Origin: Homarus americanus | Lineage: Eukaryota > Arthropoda > Malacostraca > Decapoda > Nephropidae | DNA length: 64,000 nucleotides | Assembly (NCBI RefSeq): GCF_018991925.1 | Contig: NW_024727881.1 | Coordinates: 170,001-234,000, forward strand | Direction of reading: 5' to 3' | In this document: piece by piece, positions 20,375 through 32,042 of the stretch | Layout of the letters: every line of letters starts with the position of its first letter | How positions within the stretch are numbered: the stretch's first letter is position 1 | Translations under genes and position numbers: made by a program | The notes under the pieces: model-generated | Seen by the model: only the letters and a program-made list of their open reading frames with translations | Database searches by the model: none | Told to the model about the DNA's origin: nothing

Positions 20375-20531
20375 CATAACCCTAAGTTAACCACCCTAAC
20401 GCTAACCTAATCTTGGTTCGTTTAGGCTATAGCTATTTTAATCCGGCTTTGTTAGGTTAACATTAGGTTATGGTATGCACTGTTAAGTTAGGATATGTTA
20501 CGGTATTCTATATTTGGTTAGGTTAGGTTAC
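20375..20531. repeat. Degenerate telomere-like words, CCTAA then TTAGG
   Basis: 20375-20410 contains CCCTAAG, CCCTAAC and ACCTAA; 20450-20531 contains GTTAGGTTAA, ATTAGGTTA and GGTTAGGTTAGG. The orientation flips from CCTAA to TTAGG, left to right. Too degenerate to be a recent telomere. Confidence 0.5.
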
Positions 20532-20656
20532 GATAAACAATGTTACGTTACATTACCTTAAGCCGAATTACGTAATTTTTGGGGGTTACGACATCCTGAA
20601 ACGAGTCTATTGTCGTCTCTTCTTCCGAGTGACTAGCCAGCGAGCCTCATGTGTTA

Positions 20657-20703
20657 ATGGTCTAGTGGCGTTCATCAGTGAGAGAATTCTTTTTTATTCT
20701 CTC
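20657..20703 (+). other. tRNA A-box-like word and adjoining hairpin
   Basis: ATGGTCTAGTGGC (20657-20669) matches the D-arm/A-box region of arthropod tRNA-Glu. Just after it, GAGAGAAT (20680-20687) and ATTCTCTC (20696-20703) form a perfect 8-bp inverted repeat around TCTTTTTT. No B box or cloverleaf follows, so it is not a tRNA gene. Confidence 0.3.
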
Positions 20704-21501
<798 letters not shown>

Positions 21502-22195
21502 TTTTCCTCTACTATTACTATTTTTAACTATCCATTCTTATCCTCATCCTCATTATTCTATCCATGTGTTATTCTATGCCCTTATTTTATTCCTCTGCTT
21601 TATCCTTCTTTTATCCTGGTGTCTCGCTTACTCTACCTTCTTTATTATGCTTTCTCTCTCATTTTCGTGTGTTTTAATTATTTCTTTATTACCTTAACCA
21701 TTTCCTTATTTATCAATCGTTATTTCTTTTTATTACGTGACATAATTCATCTTTGTTTTATCAATTTCTTTTCGTTCTTGGCTTCTATTTTACATTATAC
21801 CCAGTTCACATATTTCGTTCTCTCTCTCTCTCTCTCAACCCCTGTTTATTCCCTTTCGTGTATTCCATTTTTATTGTAAGTTTTATTTTTTTCTGTTTAC
21901 TCTCTCTCTCTCTCTCTCTTCCCCCCACCCTCATTTTTTTTTTACATTATGCCTCTGTTCTTTAATTTTGTAGTCTGGTCTTTCTCATCATTTATTCTCT
22001 CTCTCTCTCTGTGTATCCTTCCTCCCTCCTTTACTCCTCCAATACCCAAACTCTTTTTCCTCCTTCCTCCTCCTCTCTTCCTCCTTACCTCACCTCATCC
22101 TCCACTCCCTCCAGCGCCTTCTTTCATTCCCTTCAGCAGCTCCTCCCCTCTTCTCTCTCTCTCCCTGCCCCCCCTCATATAGGACAGACCCCATG
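21502..22195. other. T- and C-rich tract with short (CT)n runs
   Basis: (CT) runs at 21820-21836, 21900-21920 and 21998-22010. Open frames are compositional. No gene is seen. Confidence 0.65.
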
Positions 22196-22261
22196 ATGGA
22201 GGTAGAGTTTTACATCTCCTGCCAGAATCAATGTGGGGTATCCTGACCCTATTCCCAGACA

Positions 22262-22530
22262 GGGCTGTTTATGGGGCTGTCTAGAGGGGTGGATGGGGGC
22301 TGTTTATGGGGCTCTCTAGAGGGGTACCTGAGGGCTGTTTATGGGGATGCCTGTGGGCTGTCTAAAGGAGTACCTGAGGGCTGTTTATGAGGGCAATCTG
22401 GAGGTATTTAAAGCGCTGTCTTGTGGCTGTTTGCATGAGTATTCTGGGGTCTGTCTAAAAGGCTGTCAGGAGAGTATCATGGGGCTTCCTGAAGGCTGTC
22501 TAAAAGGACGTACAAGGGTTAGACGGGGAA
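22262..22530. repeat. About 35-bp minisatellite, GGGCTGTTTATGGGGCTGTC type
   Basis: CTGTTTATG starts at 22265, 22300, 22335 and 22381, with further degenerate units (GGGCTGTCTAAAAGG) to 22530. Roughly seven units. Confidence 0.75.
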
Positions 22531-22554
22531 TTTCTCATGGTGGTTGCAAGAGCT

Positions 22555-22962
22555 CATTCCCGTCTTCCATTGTCCTTCTATCTCCCCTCTCTTCTTTTTT
22601 CTCTCTCCCTCCCCCGTACCCTCCATTTCATCCCCTCTTCTCCATTCCCTCCCTCACATCTCATTTCCCTTTCCCTCTCCTTCCCTTTACCCCATTTATC
22701 TATCCCCCCCCCTCTCCTTCGTTAGTTCATTTCCATCTTCATCATTTCATTTTCCTTCCCTTCCCCTTTCCCCTTCAATATTAAAATCGTTTCCTTCCCC
22801 ATTAATTTCCCCTTCATTAACTCATCCCTCCCCTCCTCTTCCCCCATTCCTCCTTCACTACCTCACCCCCCCTCACTCTCCCCTTCACCTTCTACCCCAC
22901 CCCCTCCTCTCCCTTCATCACCCCATCCCCCACTCCTCCCCTCACCAAATTCATCAAATCGA
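22555..22962. other. C-rich pyrimidine tract
   Basis: CCCTCCC, CCTTCC and CCCCTC words dominate. The Ser/Pro/Leu-rich frames are artefacts. Confidence 0.7.
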
Positions 22963-23094
22963 AAAAAAAAATTCTTCCGGGTGAACAAGATTAATACACT
23001 GTTGAAGAATTATGTGGAGAAAGGTAATGTTTATGCCTACAGGACTCATGCAGAGCCGTCCAGAGTTGCTGAGCTTCATCAATCACGCCCTAAT

Positions 23095-23470
23095 GGAGGC
23101 TATAGTCAGTTGATTGATTACTTGATTGTGTAGGGAGAGTTGATTGCTTGGTTGAAATTGAGGGATTGTGGAGTCGATTGTTTGATTGAAATTGAGGGAT
23201 TGTGGAGTCGATTGCATGATTGATTGACGACGATGGGAGAACAGATTGATTGATTTGAATTTAGAGTTCATTGACAGTCTGATTAATTATCTTGGGGGTA
23301 TTTGATTGATTACTTAAAACTGGATGTTGATTGATGCCCATTGAGACTTGATTGAGTAAATTATTGATGTATTGATTAACAAGATTCACAAACTGGAGTT
23401 AAATAGATAAATTGATGCTGTCTGATTGCTTGATTGATTTCTTGATTGATTGATTGATTAGGTAATACAG
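23095..23470. repeat. Degenerate TTGATTGA repeat with a 34-bp duplication
   Basis: TTGATTGATTGATT words fill the segment. GAAATTGAGGGATTGTGGAG starts at 23154 and 23188, a 34-bp tandem copy. Confidence 0.75.
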
Positions 23471-23849
23471 TAAGAGGACTTCATTAATCGATTGAAATTA
23501 CCCAGAGGAAAGAGTAAATTAAATTGTCGTGTTGACCATCTTGAAAACAAGGTAAATGTCTTTCAATTTCTTTCATCAACTATACAACTATAACATATAA
23601 TAACATTACCTATGAGACAAATATATAAGAGTAATAATTCACCATCATTAAACAACCTTCAGCCAACAACAAACAAGTCCCCGAGGCAGTGAATGTAGCA
23701 TTATATATTCCGTCTACCTCGCCTGTAGTTCCCATCCCGCCTAAACCTTTTTGTTGGCCTCACAGCTCTGGAATCCCTGGCATCTATTGAACGTTGGATA
23801 ACATCTGAATCCCCTCTAGTGGTGCCTAATCCCCCTTTACTTATTCGTC
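23471..23849. other. Unique sequence
   Basis: Mixed AT-rich sequence; GAATCCCTGG and GAATCCCCTC occur at 23770 and 23809. No gene or clear repeat is seen. Confidence 0.35.
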
Positions 23850-24110
23850 AGTATTAAACAAATGACAATCGGATCGAGGTATTCTTACCCCGTGTTCATT
23901 AATGTATCTATACAGAATAAAAAAAAAATAAGTGACAGTCGGATTTATGTTTTTGTTATGGGTATAAACAAATGACAATCGGATCAGTATTCTTACCCCG
24001 TGTTCATTAATGTATCTATACAGTATAAAAAAAAATAAGTGACAGTCGGATCTATGTTTTTGTTATGGGTTTTTCTATGGGTATAAACAAGTGACAATCG
24101 AACTAAGGCT
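23850..24110. repeat. 110-bp tandem duplication
   Basis: AAACAAATGACAATCGGATC occurs at 23856 and 23966, and the whole 110-bp unit (including GTGTTCATTAATGTATCTAT and an A-run) repeats with few changes. A third partial copy begins near 24085. Confidence 0.9.
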
Positions 24111-24204
24111 TTCTTAAACGTCTTTACCTCTAATGGATTATCAATACGTGATAACAAATGAGAATCGAATTGAGTTACGTTTTCTTGGGGTTAGCTTTAA
24201 GATA

Positions 24205-24234
24205 TGTCTGTCTATCTGTCTGTCTGTCTGTCTG
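24205..24234. repeat. (TCTG)n microsatellite
   Basis: Seven tetranucleotide units with one TCTA variant. Confidence 0.9.
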
Positions 24235-24275
24235 TTTGGTTCTGTTTGTTGTTTTGTCTTTATATTTTTGTCTGT

Positions 24276-24276
<1 letters not shown>

Positions 24277-24334
<58 letters not shown>
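24277..24334. repeat. (CT)29 microsatellite
   Basis: An uninterrupted CT tract. Confidence 0.95.
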
Positions 24335-24337
<3 letters not shown>

Positions 24338-24619
24338 ATTGCAGTGTGATTCCCTTTCTATATTTCCTCTTTAATCCCTCTTCCTTCTTTCTTTTCCTTC
24401 ACCAATATTCACATCTACGTTTCATGCATTCGTTTCCTCTCCCAATTACCATTTTTATCCTATTTCTCTTGCTCTTCCCCCTTCGTCTCTAGTTGTGCTT
24501 ATTTTTATCACTTCCTCCCCTCTTCCTCTTATTGTTCTCCATTACTCTCTTCTCCCCCCCTTCTCTTGCTTACTTCATTTTATTAATTCCTAGTCTTTCT
24601 CTCTTCCTGATCATCCCCA

Positions 24620-24692
<73 letters not shown>

Positions 24693-25118
24693 TTCTCTTC
24701 TCCCCATTTACCTCACTTCTCTCCTCCCTCTTATCTTCCTCCCTTCTTTGGTCGTTCTTGTCGTACTTTCCCTTCCCTCCTTCTCCTTCCTCCTCTTCCC
24801 TCTCCCTTCTCTCACCCCCACCCTCACTCACCCCCACACCTCCCTTCCCTTTTCATTCCTCTCTCTCAAATCCCCCTTCCTCTTTTCTCTCTCTTCCTAC
24901 CATTATTTGATTCCACTATTCCCAACCTGCTTAATGTACAGCTCGTGGGGTGGCAATTGTTACTAGTGGGGAGGAGAGGGAGGGAGAGAAGAAGGGAGAA
25001 AGGAGGAGTAATGTGACACTAGGTAAGAGAGTTTATTCTCCTCCTCCTCCTCCTCCTCTTTCTCCTCTCCCCTCTTCTCTTTCTCTCCTTCGTTCAATCG
25101 TTTCTCTTTCGTAGCTTT

Positions 25119-25120
<2 letters not shown>
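24335..25120. other. Pyrimidine-rich tract
   Basis: Plus strand mostly C and T, containing the (CT) tract at 24624-24687 and (CTC)n at 25038-25057, with a short purine-rich island at 24968-25010. No gene is seen. Confidence 0.65.
24624..24687. repeat. (CT)32 microsatellite
   Basis: A CT tract. Confidence 0.95.

Positions 25121-25121
<1 letters not shown>

Positions 25122-25168
<47 letters not shown>
25122..25168. repeat. (CT)23 microsatellite
   Basis: A CT tract ending in CAGG. Confidence 0.95.
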
Positions 25169-25170
<2 letters not shown>

Positions 25171-25459
25171 GCGTATTAATTTCATTCTCTCTTTGTATAT
25201 TATTCATCCCCTTTTCTCTCTGTCTCTCCTATTCCCCTAATCGACTCTCCTCCCCCTCACACCCTCTCATTCTCACTATTTTTACTCCTCCTACCTCTCC
25301 TCTTCATTCCCATCTCTCCTCTCTTTAATACCCCTCTCTTAATCCCCCCCACCCATTCCCCCCCCCTCAGGCGCTAACGGGCGTGTCTGGTGGTGAGAGT
25401 ATTTAGAGAACACTCTCCCTCACTCTCCTAGACGGAAGAGGCCCCAAGGCTGTAGGAAG
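25169..25459. other. Pyrimidine-rich sequence, then a short unique GC-rich patch
   Basis: 25350-25372 is a run of C and T ending in CAGGCGCTAAC, and GTGAGAG follows at about 25395. This resembles a tiny exon between splice signals, but nothing supports it. Confidence 0.3.
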
Positions 25460-25466
25460 GAGAGAG

Positions 25467-25521
<55 letters not shown>
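25460..25521. repeat. (GA)30 microsatellite
   Basis: A GA tract with one AGAAGAG interruption. Confidence 0.95.
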
Positions 25522-25525
<4 letters not shown>

Positions 25526-25658
25526 CTAGTTATCATTCTTTCATCAAGAACAAGCAGTGTTTTGAAGAACATGTGTTTGCAGCAGTAGACAATAGTACTT
25601 GTTTACAGGAGAATATAAAAATGATGATCAGGAGTTAACCGTTTGTTGGGGATATACA

Positions 25659-25828
<170 letters not shown>

Positions 25829-25849
25829 ACCTATACTAATATTGAATTG

Positions 25850-26580
25850 TGTTGGAAGCCTTTGGAGTTTAAATCCCGAACCTTCAACAGGGGTTATAAG
25901 GGGCTGCCTAAGACGACGTCCAAGAGACAAATCTTTAAACAGGAGGAGAGAGGCAGTACGAAGGAGCCAAGTCTTTAAGATGAGGTGCTGACTGGCGATA
26001 TTCAAAGGTCAAACCCTTACGAAGACCCACATAACATTCACAGTTCAATGCCGCCCCCCCCCCCCAATACTGGCGATATTTAACGGGCGGCTCTTAAACT
26101 TTTAAAAATAACGATATCTAAATTGTAGATACGTTTCAGGTCTATACTGGCGATAAATAGAGGTCAGGCCCTAAACACGAGTGTATATCATTGACTCATT
26201 AACTTGCCGTACCTATAGACTTACGACACTGGCGATATATAAGGGGCGGTACTATAGAATCTTAAACTAGATATATCAAAGAGTGTTGGCGATAATTTTA
26301 GGGCAGACCTCTTATGCTGATGCTGGTGACACACACACACACACACACACAAGAGTTCAAACCCCACAACTTACAACACGGGAGATATTTAACTGGGCAG
26401 ACCACGACCACGAGTCCAAATCTTTAAGGCGTGCGAAGGCGTGGCGGTATGCAGCCCCCCCCCCCCACCAAGTCTTCAACAAGCAGTCCTGGGGATGCCT
26501 AAAGGTCAACCCGTTATGGAGGACTGGTGTAACATTCTGAGTTCACAACCACGATTTTTAACACAGGCGAAATATAGTTG
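25850..26580. repeat. Degenerate repeat with ACTGGCGATATT units
   Basis: ACTGGCGATAT(T/A) recurs near 25990, 26070, 26146, 26228 and 26285 (as TTGGCGATAATT), each followed by a GGGCGG- or GGTCA-type word and later CTTAAA. Spacing is 57-83 bp. It is an old minisatellite with inserted C-runs (26051, 26456) and an AC tract at 26329-26351. Confidence 0.55.
26329..26351. repeat. (AC)11 microsatellite
   Basis: An AC tract. Confidence 0.9.
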
Positions 26581-26584
26581 ACAG

Positions 26585-26935
26585 CCCCTGCTCCTTCTTC
26601 TTCTTCCTCTTCCTCTTCGTCTATTCTTTCTCTTCTTCGTCTATTATTTTTCTTCTATTATTTTCTTCTTCTATTCTTCTTTTTCTTATCTTCTTCTTCT
26701 CTTTCTTTCTTCTTCTTATTCTTCATCTATTCTTCTTCTTCTTCTATTTGTCTTCTTCTTCTATTTTTCTTCTTCTTCTCTTCTCCTTCTCCCTCTTCTT
26801 CCTTCTCTTTATTTTCTATATTTTGTTCTTTTTTCTTTTCTTCATTATCATCTTCTTATCCTTCCTATACGTCAATTCCTTGGGTTTTTATCATCATTTA
26901 TTTTCTTCTTGTCTTTATGTCTGTTATTTAATGTA
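26585..26935. repeat. (TTC)n-like pyrimidine tract
   Basis: Imperfect CTT/TTC trinucleotides with TATT interruptions. Ser/Phe-rich frames are artefacts. Confidence 0.8.
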
Positions 26936-26969
26936 TTCCCGTGATTTCTTTTCCTTGTATACTCGTGTG

Positions 26970-27108
26970 TGGTGAGAGAAGAAGAAAGGAAGAGGGAGAG
27001 GTGAGGAAGAGGGTAAGGAGGAATGATATGAGAGTAGGAGGAGGGAGGGTAAATAGGAGGAGGGGAAAGGGGAAAAAGAGGGGATGGGGAAATGAAAGGA
27101 AGGGGAAT
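26970..27108. other. GGA-rich purine tract
   Basis: Plus strand almost all A and G. Confidence 0.75.
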
Positions 27109-27275
27109 TCCGCCTCTTCAATCCAATTTTAACACAACTCCTACACTTCCTCACCACTCCGGCCATCAATCCACGTCTCTCGTCCTGTGAAAGCGGAGGA
27201 AGATCGCAAATTACCCGATAAAAGTCGCGTCGCACTGGAGTATTGGATCTTCCCGCCGGCAGATGGCAGGGCTAT
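27109..27275. other. Repeat-free mid-GC island
   Basis: Unique sequence, CpG-containing (AAAGTCGCGTCGCACTGGAG near 27222). A minus-strand frame reads CDLPPLSQDERRGLMAGVVR. Not recognised. It could be an exon or a decayed transposon. Confidence 0.3.
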
Positions 27276-27436
27276 TGGATACCTTCTTAAGAGCATTCGA
27301 CCCTTTATACAATGTGCAATAGAGGATCTGATCACTTATAGATGCCTCGAAAGATCGCTGGAACCCTTATACATGTGCATACGAGGATCTGATCACTTAT
27401 AGATATCTGACAAACTATTGGAACCTATAAGTTTTT
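27276..27436. repeat. 61-bp tandem repeat, GGATCTGATCACTTATAGAT type
   Basis: GGATCTGATCACTTATAGAT occurs at about 27324 and 27385, and GAACCCTTATACATGTGCAT matches CGACCCTTTATACAATGTGC upstream. About 2.5 units. Confidence 0.8.
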
Positions 27437-27490
27437 GTATCTTTGTATTTAATTGTAATTAGTAGTTTTATTTGTTAGATTATTTCAAAG

Positions 27491-27645
27491 AGTGTGTGTG
27501 TGTGTTACCCCCCACCACCCACCCAAGTACCACACACCTCTACCACATACCACCACCACCACCACCACTGCTCTAAACCACAACGACCACACACCACACC
27601 ACGACTACCACCATCACTACCACCCACACAACAACCACCACCGCC
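27491..27645. repeat. Short (GT)7, then CCA/CAC-rich sequence
   Basis: (GT) at 27491-27505 and imperfect ACC trinucleotides at 27546-27645. Confidence 0.8.
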
Positions 27646-27738
27646 GCTCACTGAGGTTGGCGGCAGGATTTACAAGCCTGGAGGAACTGAATGATGCAAA
27701 TGAGTTCTTGATGTCTCGCGAATTGCCAAGTGAATAGT
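27640..27738 (+). other. Possible C-terminal coding exon (unrecognised)
   Basis: The frame ending at TAG 27737 reads RSLRLAAGFTSLEELNDANE then FLMSRELPSE. Its composition is protein-like and differs from the repeat upstream in the same frame. AG just before GATTTACAAG at 27668 could be an acceptor, but the pyrimidine run is poor. Weak. Confidence 0.2.
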
Positions 27739-28468
27739 AACCAAAAAAAAAGCAAATGAAAGAAGACAAACAAATGCATTTTCATTTCCTATATTTATGA
27801 TTTTATTTAATATTTTTATCATTTATTCCGTTCATTCTTATTTTTTTCATTCCATATTCATTCCTTTATCTATGTTTTCTTTATTATTATTTTTCTCTAT
27901 TGCAAATTCATGTTTATTTTTTTCACTTATTCCTTCATTCTATTCTTGTTTATAGATTCTATTATCTCCTTTCATCACTTGTTACTCTCGCTAATCTCTC
28001 TTTTCCCATCTCCGTTAGTCTTTTCTCTCCCTGTTGCCTCTTCCTATCTTTATCCTTTTTTTTCCAATCTTCTTTAATCTTTGTTTTTCTAATCTTTCCA
28101 TTTTTTCGTTTCCCTTTTCTCTTTCCTTCTTTATCTCTTCAGCCTTTACCAGTTTTTCATCTTTCTCCATTCCTTAGCTATCTCTCATTTTCTCTCTTTC
28201 TCTTTTAATAATGCTTCCTTTCTCCTTTTCACCTCCTTCTTCTCACTCCCTCTCTCTTTTCCTTCTTGCATTCTTACCCCTTTCCTCCTCCCCTTTCTTC
28301 TCTCCATCCTTCTCCTCCTCCTCCTCCTCTTCTTCATTCATCCATCTTAGTATCTCTCCTTCTCTCCCTCCATCTTTCATCTATCTCTCCTTCCTTTCCT
28401 CTCCCTCTTCATCTCTTCTCTTCTCCGTATCTCTCCCACCCCCCGACCCCGGGGTGCAGGCACGAGGT
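27739..28468. other. T-rich then C/T-rich tract
   Basis: 27780-28210 is T-rich and 28210-28440 is C/T-rich with (CTC)n at 28312-28331. No gene is seen. Confidence 0.6.
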
Positions 28469-28474
28469 GATAAT

Positions 28475-29262
28475 CAGAGCCACCCAGGACACATGATATA
28501 CTCCAGACAGAGCCGAACATGCTCAAGCCAGGGCCCATGACCACACTCAGGGCCCAGGACACATGATGCACTCAGGGCCCCAGGTCACGACCTCAGGGCC
28601 CAGGACACATGATGCACTCAGGGCCACCCAGGACACATGCCACTCCAGGACACAGGACTGATACACTCAGGACCAGGACACACGATGCACTGGGACCACA
28701 CCAAGATACACTCAAGAACCGGGACACGATACACTCAGACCACCAGGACACACGATGCACTCAGGGCCACCCAGGACACACGATGCACTCAGGGCCACCA
28801 GGACACACGATGCACTCAGGGCCACCCAGGACACACGATGCATTCAGGGCCACCCAGGCACATGATACACTCAGGGCCACCAGGACAACATACACTCAGG
28901 GCCACCCAGGACACACACGATGCACTCAGGGACCCAGGACACACGATACACTCAGGGCCCCCAGGACACAACACACACTCCAGGGGCCACCCAGGACACA
29001 CACGATACACTCAAGGGCCACAGGACACAACATACACTCAGGGCCACCCAGGACACACACGATACACTCAGGGCCCCAGGACCACGATACACTCAGGGCC
29101 ACCAGGACACAACACACCTCAGGGCCACCCAGGACACACACGATACACTCAGGACCCAGGACACAACACACTCAGGGCCACCCAGGACACACACATACTC
29201 AGGGCCACCAGGACACATGATGCCTCAGGGCCACCAAGGACCACACGATCCTCAAGGGCCGG
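28475..29262. repeat. 28-bp minisatellite, CACTCAGGGCCACCCAGGAC type
   Basis: About 27 units of CACTCAGGGCCACCCAGGAC plus ACACGATG or ACACGATA. GC-rich, with frequent small indels, and with extra ACAC insertions after about 28915. The His/Thr-rich frames are artefacts. Confidence 0.95.
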
Positions 29263-29596
29263 GTCATGGGAAGGATTTCCGGAGGGTGCTGACACATGGG
29301 GGGGTCGCCTGTCTGAAGCACCATCGTTGGGAATGTAAATGTGAGAAGCAGACTTTATGGGGCTGACTTGTATATCCCAGGACTGACCTATACACTGTAC
29401 ATGTAAACTTATAAACCTATAATGTATATATCGCTTGGCATAAACAGTATATAAAAATATCGCCCAGTCTTAAGTTATAGGGCTGACCCATATAGCCTAC
29501 TGTATCGCCCCTGGAATATCCTTAAAAAAAAAAAAAGAAAAAAAGAAAAAGTGTTTCCTTATCAGTGTGATGAGAACGAGAGGAAATATAAGAGTT

Positions 29597-29600
<4 letters not shown>
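29263..29600. repeat. Decayed repeat with GGGCTGACCTAT and TATCGCC words
   Basis: GGGGCTGACTTGTATA, GGACTGACCTATAC and GGGCTGACCCATATAG recur at 29360, 29382 and 29482, each followed by a TATCGC-type word. Another copy is at 29999 (GGGGCTGACCTATCCGTATC). An A-run lies at 29525. Confidence 0.5.
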
Positions 29601-29601
<1 letters not shown>

Positions 29602-29655
<54 letters not shown>

Positions 29656-29672
29656 TGTGTGTGTCTGTGTGT
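29602..29672. repeat. (GT)n microsatellite
   Basis: About 70 bp of GT with two CTGTGT interruptions at the right end. Confidence 0.95.
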
Positions 29673-29924
29673 ATATCTCGTGCCTAGGATGGACCCCCAG
29701 ACAGGCATGACCTTAAATAAGAAATAAAGTAGTTGTTTCCAATACGTTTCTGCTGTCACCTGGTTATTGAGCCGGGTGTGTGTCTCTACCTCCTGAGAGT
29801 CTTATGGAGGAACAGGAAGAGAACAAAAAATAAGAGAATAAAAAATAAATAAATAAAAAAGGAGAAAGGAATAACTAAGAAGAGAGAGAGAGAGTTAGAA
29901 CGTGATACCAACGCTAAGAGATCA

Positions 29925-29976
<52 letters not shown>
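29925..29976. repeat. (ATCT)13 microsatellite
   Basis: An uninterrupted tetranucleotide tract. Confidence 0.95.
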
Positions 29977-30247
29977 GCGGTTCTGAGTGGAAAGTGAAGG
30001 GGCTGACCTATCCGTATCGCCAATTATCATCTTACTTTACACACACACAAAAAAACCCGAAATAATACGAAATAAAACTGTATTATCTACTAGTTGGAAA
30101 TACACCACAAAGTGACCTTCTGAACGATACTCTTTAGGTCGACTCAACAAAATCTGATGATAAAATTCCAGTGTGAATGGTGGTGGTAGCATGAAGTAGT
30201 GTTGAGAGAGAGAAGAAAGAAAAAGAAAAAAAAGAGAAGAAGAAGAA
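29977..30247. other. Unique sequence with a purine-rich end
   Basis: No gene is seen. It includes a GGGGCTGACCTAT word (29999) shared with 29360-29510 and an A/G-rich stretch from 30205. Confidence 0.4.
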
Positions 30248-30269
30248 GAGAGAGAGAGAGAGAGAGAGA
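30248..30269. repeat. (GA)11 microsatellite
   Basis: A GA tract. Confidence 0.9.
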
Positions 30270-30302
30270 ATCATCGACACTATGATAACATACTCAGTAC
30301 TT

Positions 30303-30303
<1 letters not shown>

Positions 30304-30355
<52 letters not shown>
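30304..30355. repeat. (AC)26 microsatellite
   Basis: An AC tract. Confidence 0.95.
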
Positions 30356-30358
<3 letters not shown>

Positions 30359-30620
30359 GGTAACACTCGCCAGGTCACTCACTAATACTCCTCCCTTGAA
30401 GAAGAAGAAAAAAATTGGATCAATGTGAACCAACCACCCATAAGAATGCCCGTCATGGCACAACCTCAGCCAAGGTCCAAGAAACGAATCCGCTCCACGA
30501 AAGTAAAGAAATCCAGCCATAGTCGATTATGGATTACCTTCAGTGAGTAAAAAATAAATTAATAAGTAACGCCCTGGGTATTTTTAGGGAACTCGAGAGA
30601 CGAACAGAAGAGGAACTAAC
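30356..30620. other. Unique sequence
   Basis: Mixed composition. A minus-strand frame includes FRGADSFLGPWLRLCHDGHS; it is not recognised and it continues into the AC tract, so it is probably chance. Confidence 0.3.
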
Positions 30621-30806
30621 ACGACTAGCAACGACTTCTGAGTATATACGACTAGCAATGACTTCTGGAGTATATACGACTAGCAACGACTTCTGAGTAT
30701 ATACGACTAGCAACGACTCTATATCACGACTAGCAATGACTTCTAACTATACACGACTAGCAACGACTTCTGAGTATATACGACTAGCAACGACTTCTGA
30801 GCACTG
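30621..30806. repeat. 27-bp minisatellite, ACGACTAGCAACGACTTCTG type
   Basis: Seven units of ACGACTAGCAACGACTTCTG followed by AGTATAT. One unit is shortened (30706-30725). Confidence 0.9.
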
Positions 30807-31129
30807 GAAGTCAAGCTACGGGAGACGACTAGACAAGTTCTGGGCGGACGACAAAAAAATTAGCCCTCAAGAATAATTTTAATGAAACGGCATCCAGGTG
30901 AGGTAGTCCACGACCCTCTACTCCCCAGGTAAAAATGTTTGGACAAGAAATACTCCAATTAACGAGTCAAGTTTTATTTTTCACTTAAAAGTAAAATTTA
31001 GACTCCAGGGCCTAATATTTTTAACGTAATTTTTGAGGTTCACTGAAGCTTACAGATGATGGATGATGGTGTCTCAGTTGGTGGTTTATTTATTAGAAAA
31101 TTTACTGAAAAAAAACGTGGGAAAAAATC
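30807..31129. other. AT-rich sequence
   Basis: No gene. AATAATTTTAA-type words anticipate the repeat to the right. Confidence 0.4.
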
Positions 31130-31370
31130 TTAGTAAATAAAAGTAAAAATTCCCTCATCACTCGAATAATTTTTTGAGGCCCAAGGAAATAAATTATCGT
31201 AAAGATGAAAAAAATCATAAATAGAATAATTTTTAGGTACAAGGAAATAATTAATCGTAAATAAAAATAAAATTGTCATCACTAGAATAATTGAATAATT
31301 TTGTTGTTGTCAGAAGAAATAAATTATCGTAAACAAAAATAAAATAATGACTAATACGAGCACAATATTT
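31130..31370. repeat. Degenerate 65-75 bp AT-rich repeat
   Basis: AAGGAAATAAATTATCGTAAA, with variants, occurs near 31182, 31241 and 31315, with GAATAATTTTT words between. Confidence 0.65.
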
Positions 31371-31537
31371 GTACCCAATAATGTCCTAGACAGTGCCACT
31401 AATGCCTCGGTCACTGTGCCAGGTGCCAGATATCGAGTTTCCACGACGTGTCAAAACCCAGGAATTATTTCTCACGCTGGTGATATGTGACCTGGAAATA
31501 AAACTCTAAATATAGTGTTTGGTGGAGGCTGTGTGCG

Positions 31538-31563
31538 TGACCTGACCTGACCTGACCTGACCT
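31538..31563. repeat. (TGACC)5 pentanucleotide repeat
   Basis: Overlapping TGACCT words, complement AGGTCA, with a 5-bp period. The same pentamer occurs in tandem at 62446-62466 and degenerately at 48285-48330. Confidence 0.9.
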
Positions 31564-31603
31564 TGTACATAGTTAATATATTGTTGATGTGGTGTCGCTC
31601 ATG

Positions 31604-31970
<367 letters not shown>

Positions 31971-32042
31971 AAGGAAGGGGGGGGGCAGGAGGAGCGGGGG
32001 GGGCGTTAAAGGAGGGGAAGGGGGAGGGGTGAGGGAGGAGGT
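31971..32042 (+). other. G-rich tract, quadruplex-capable
   Basis: Runs of 9 or more, 8, 4, 5 and 4 G separated by short A-containing loops. Confidence 0.65.

Noticed and set aside
25360..25400. Possible 22-bp microexon between a C/T run ending in CAG and GTGAGAG
   Set aside because: C/T runs ending in CAG are common in this window and nothing else supports an exon.
26578..26931. 117-codon hydrophobic open frame
   Set aside because: It is a translation of the imperfect TTC repeat.
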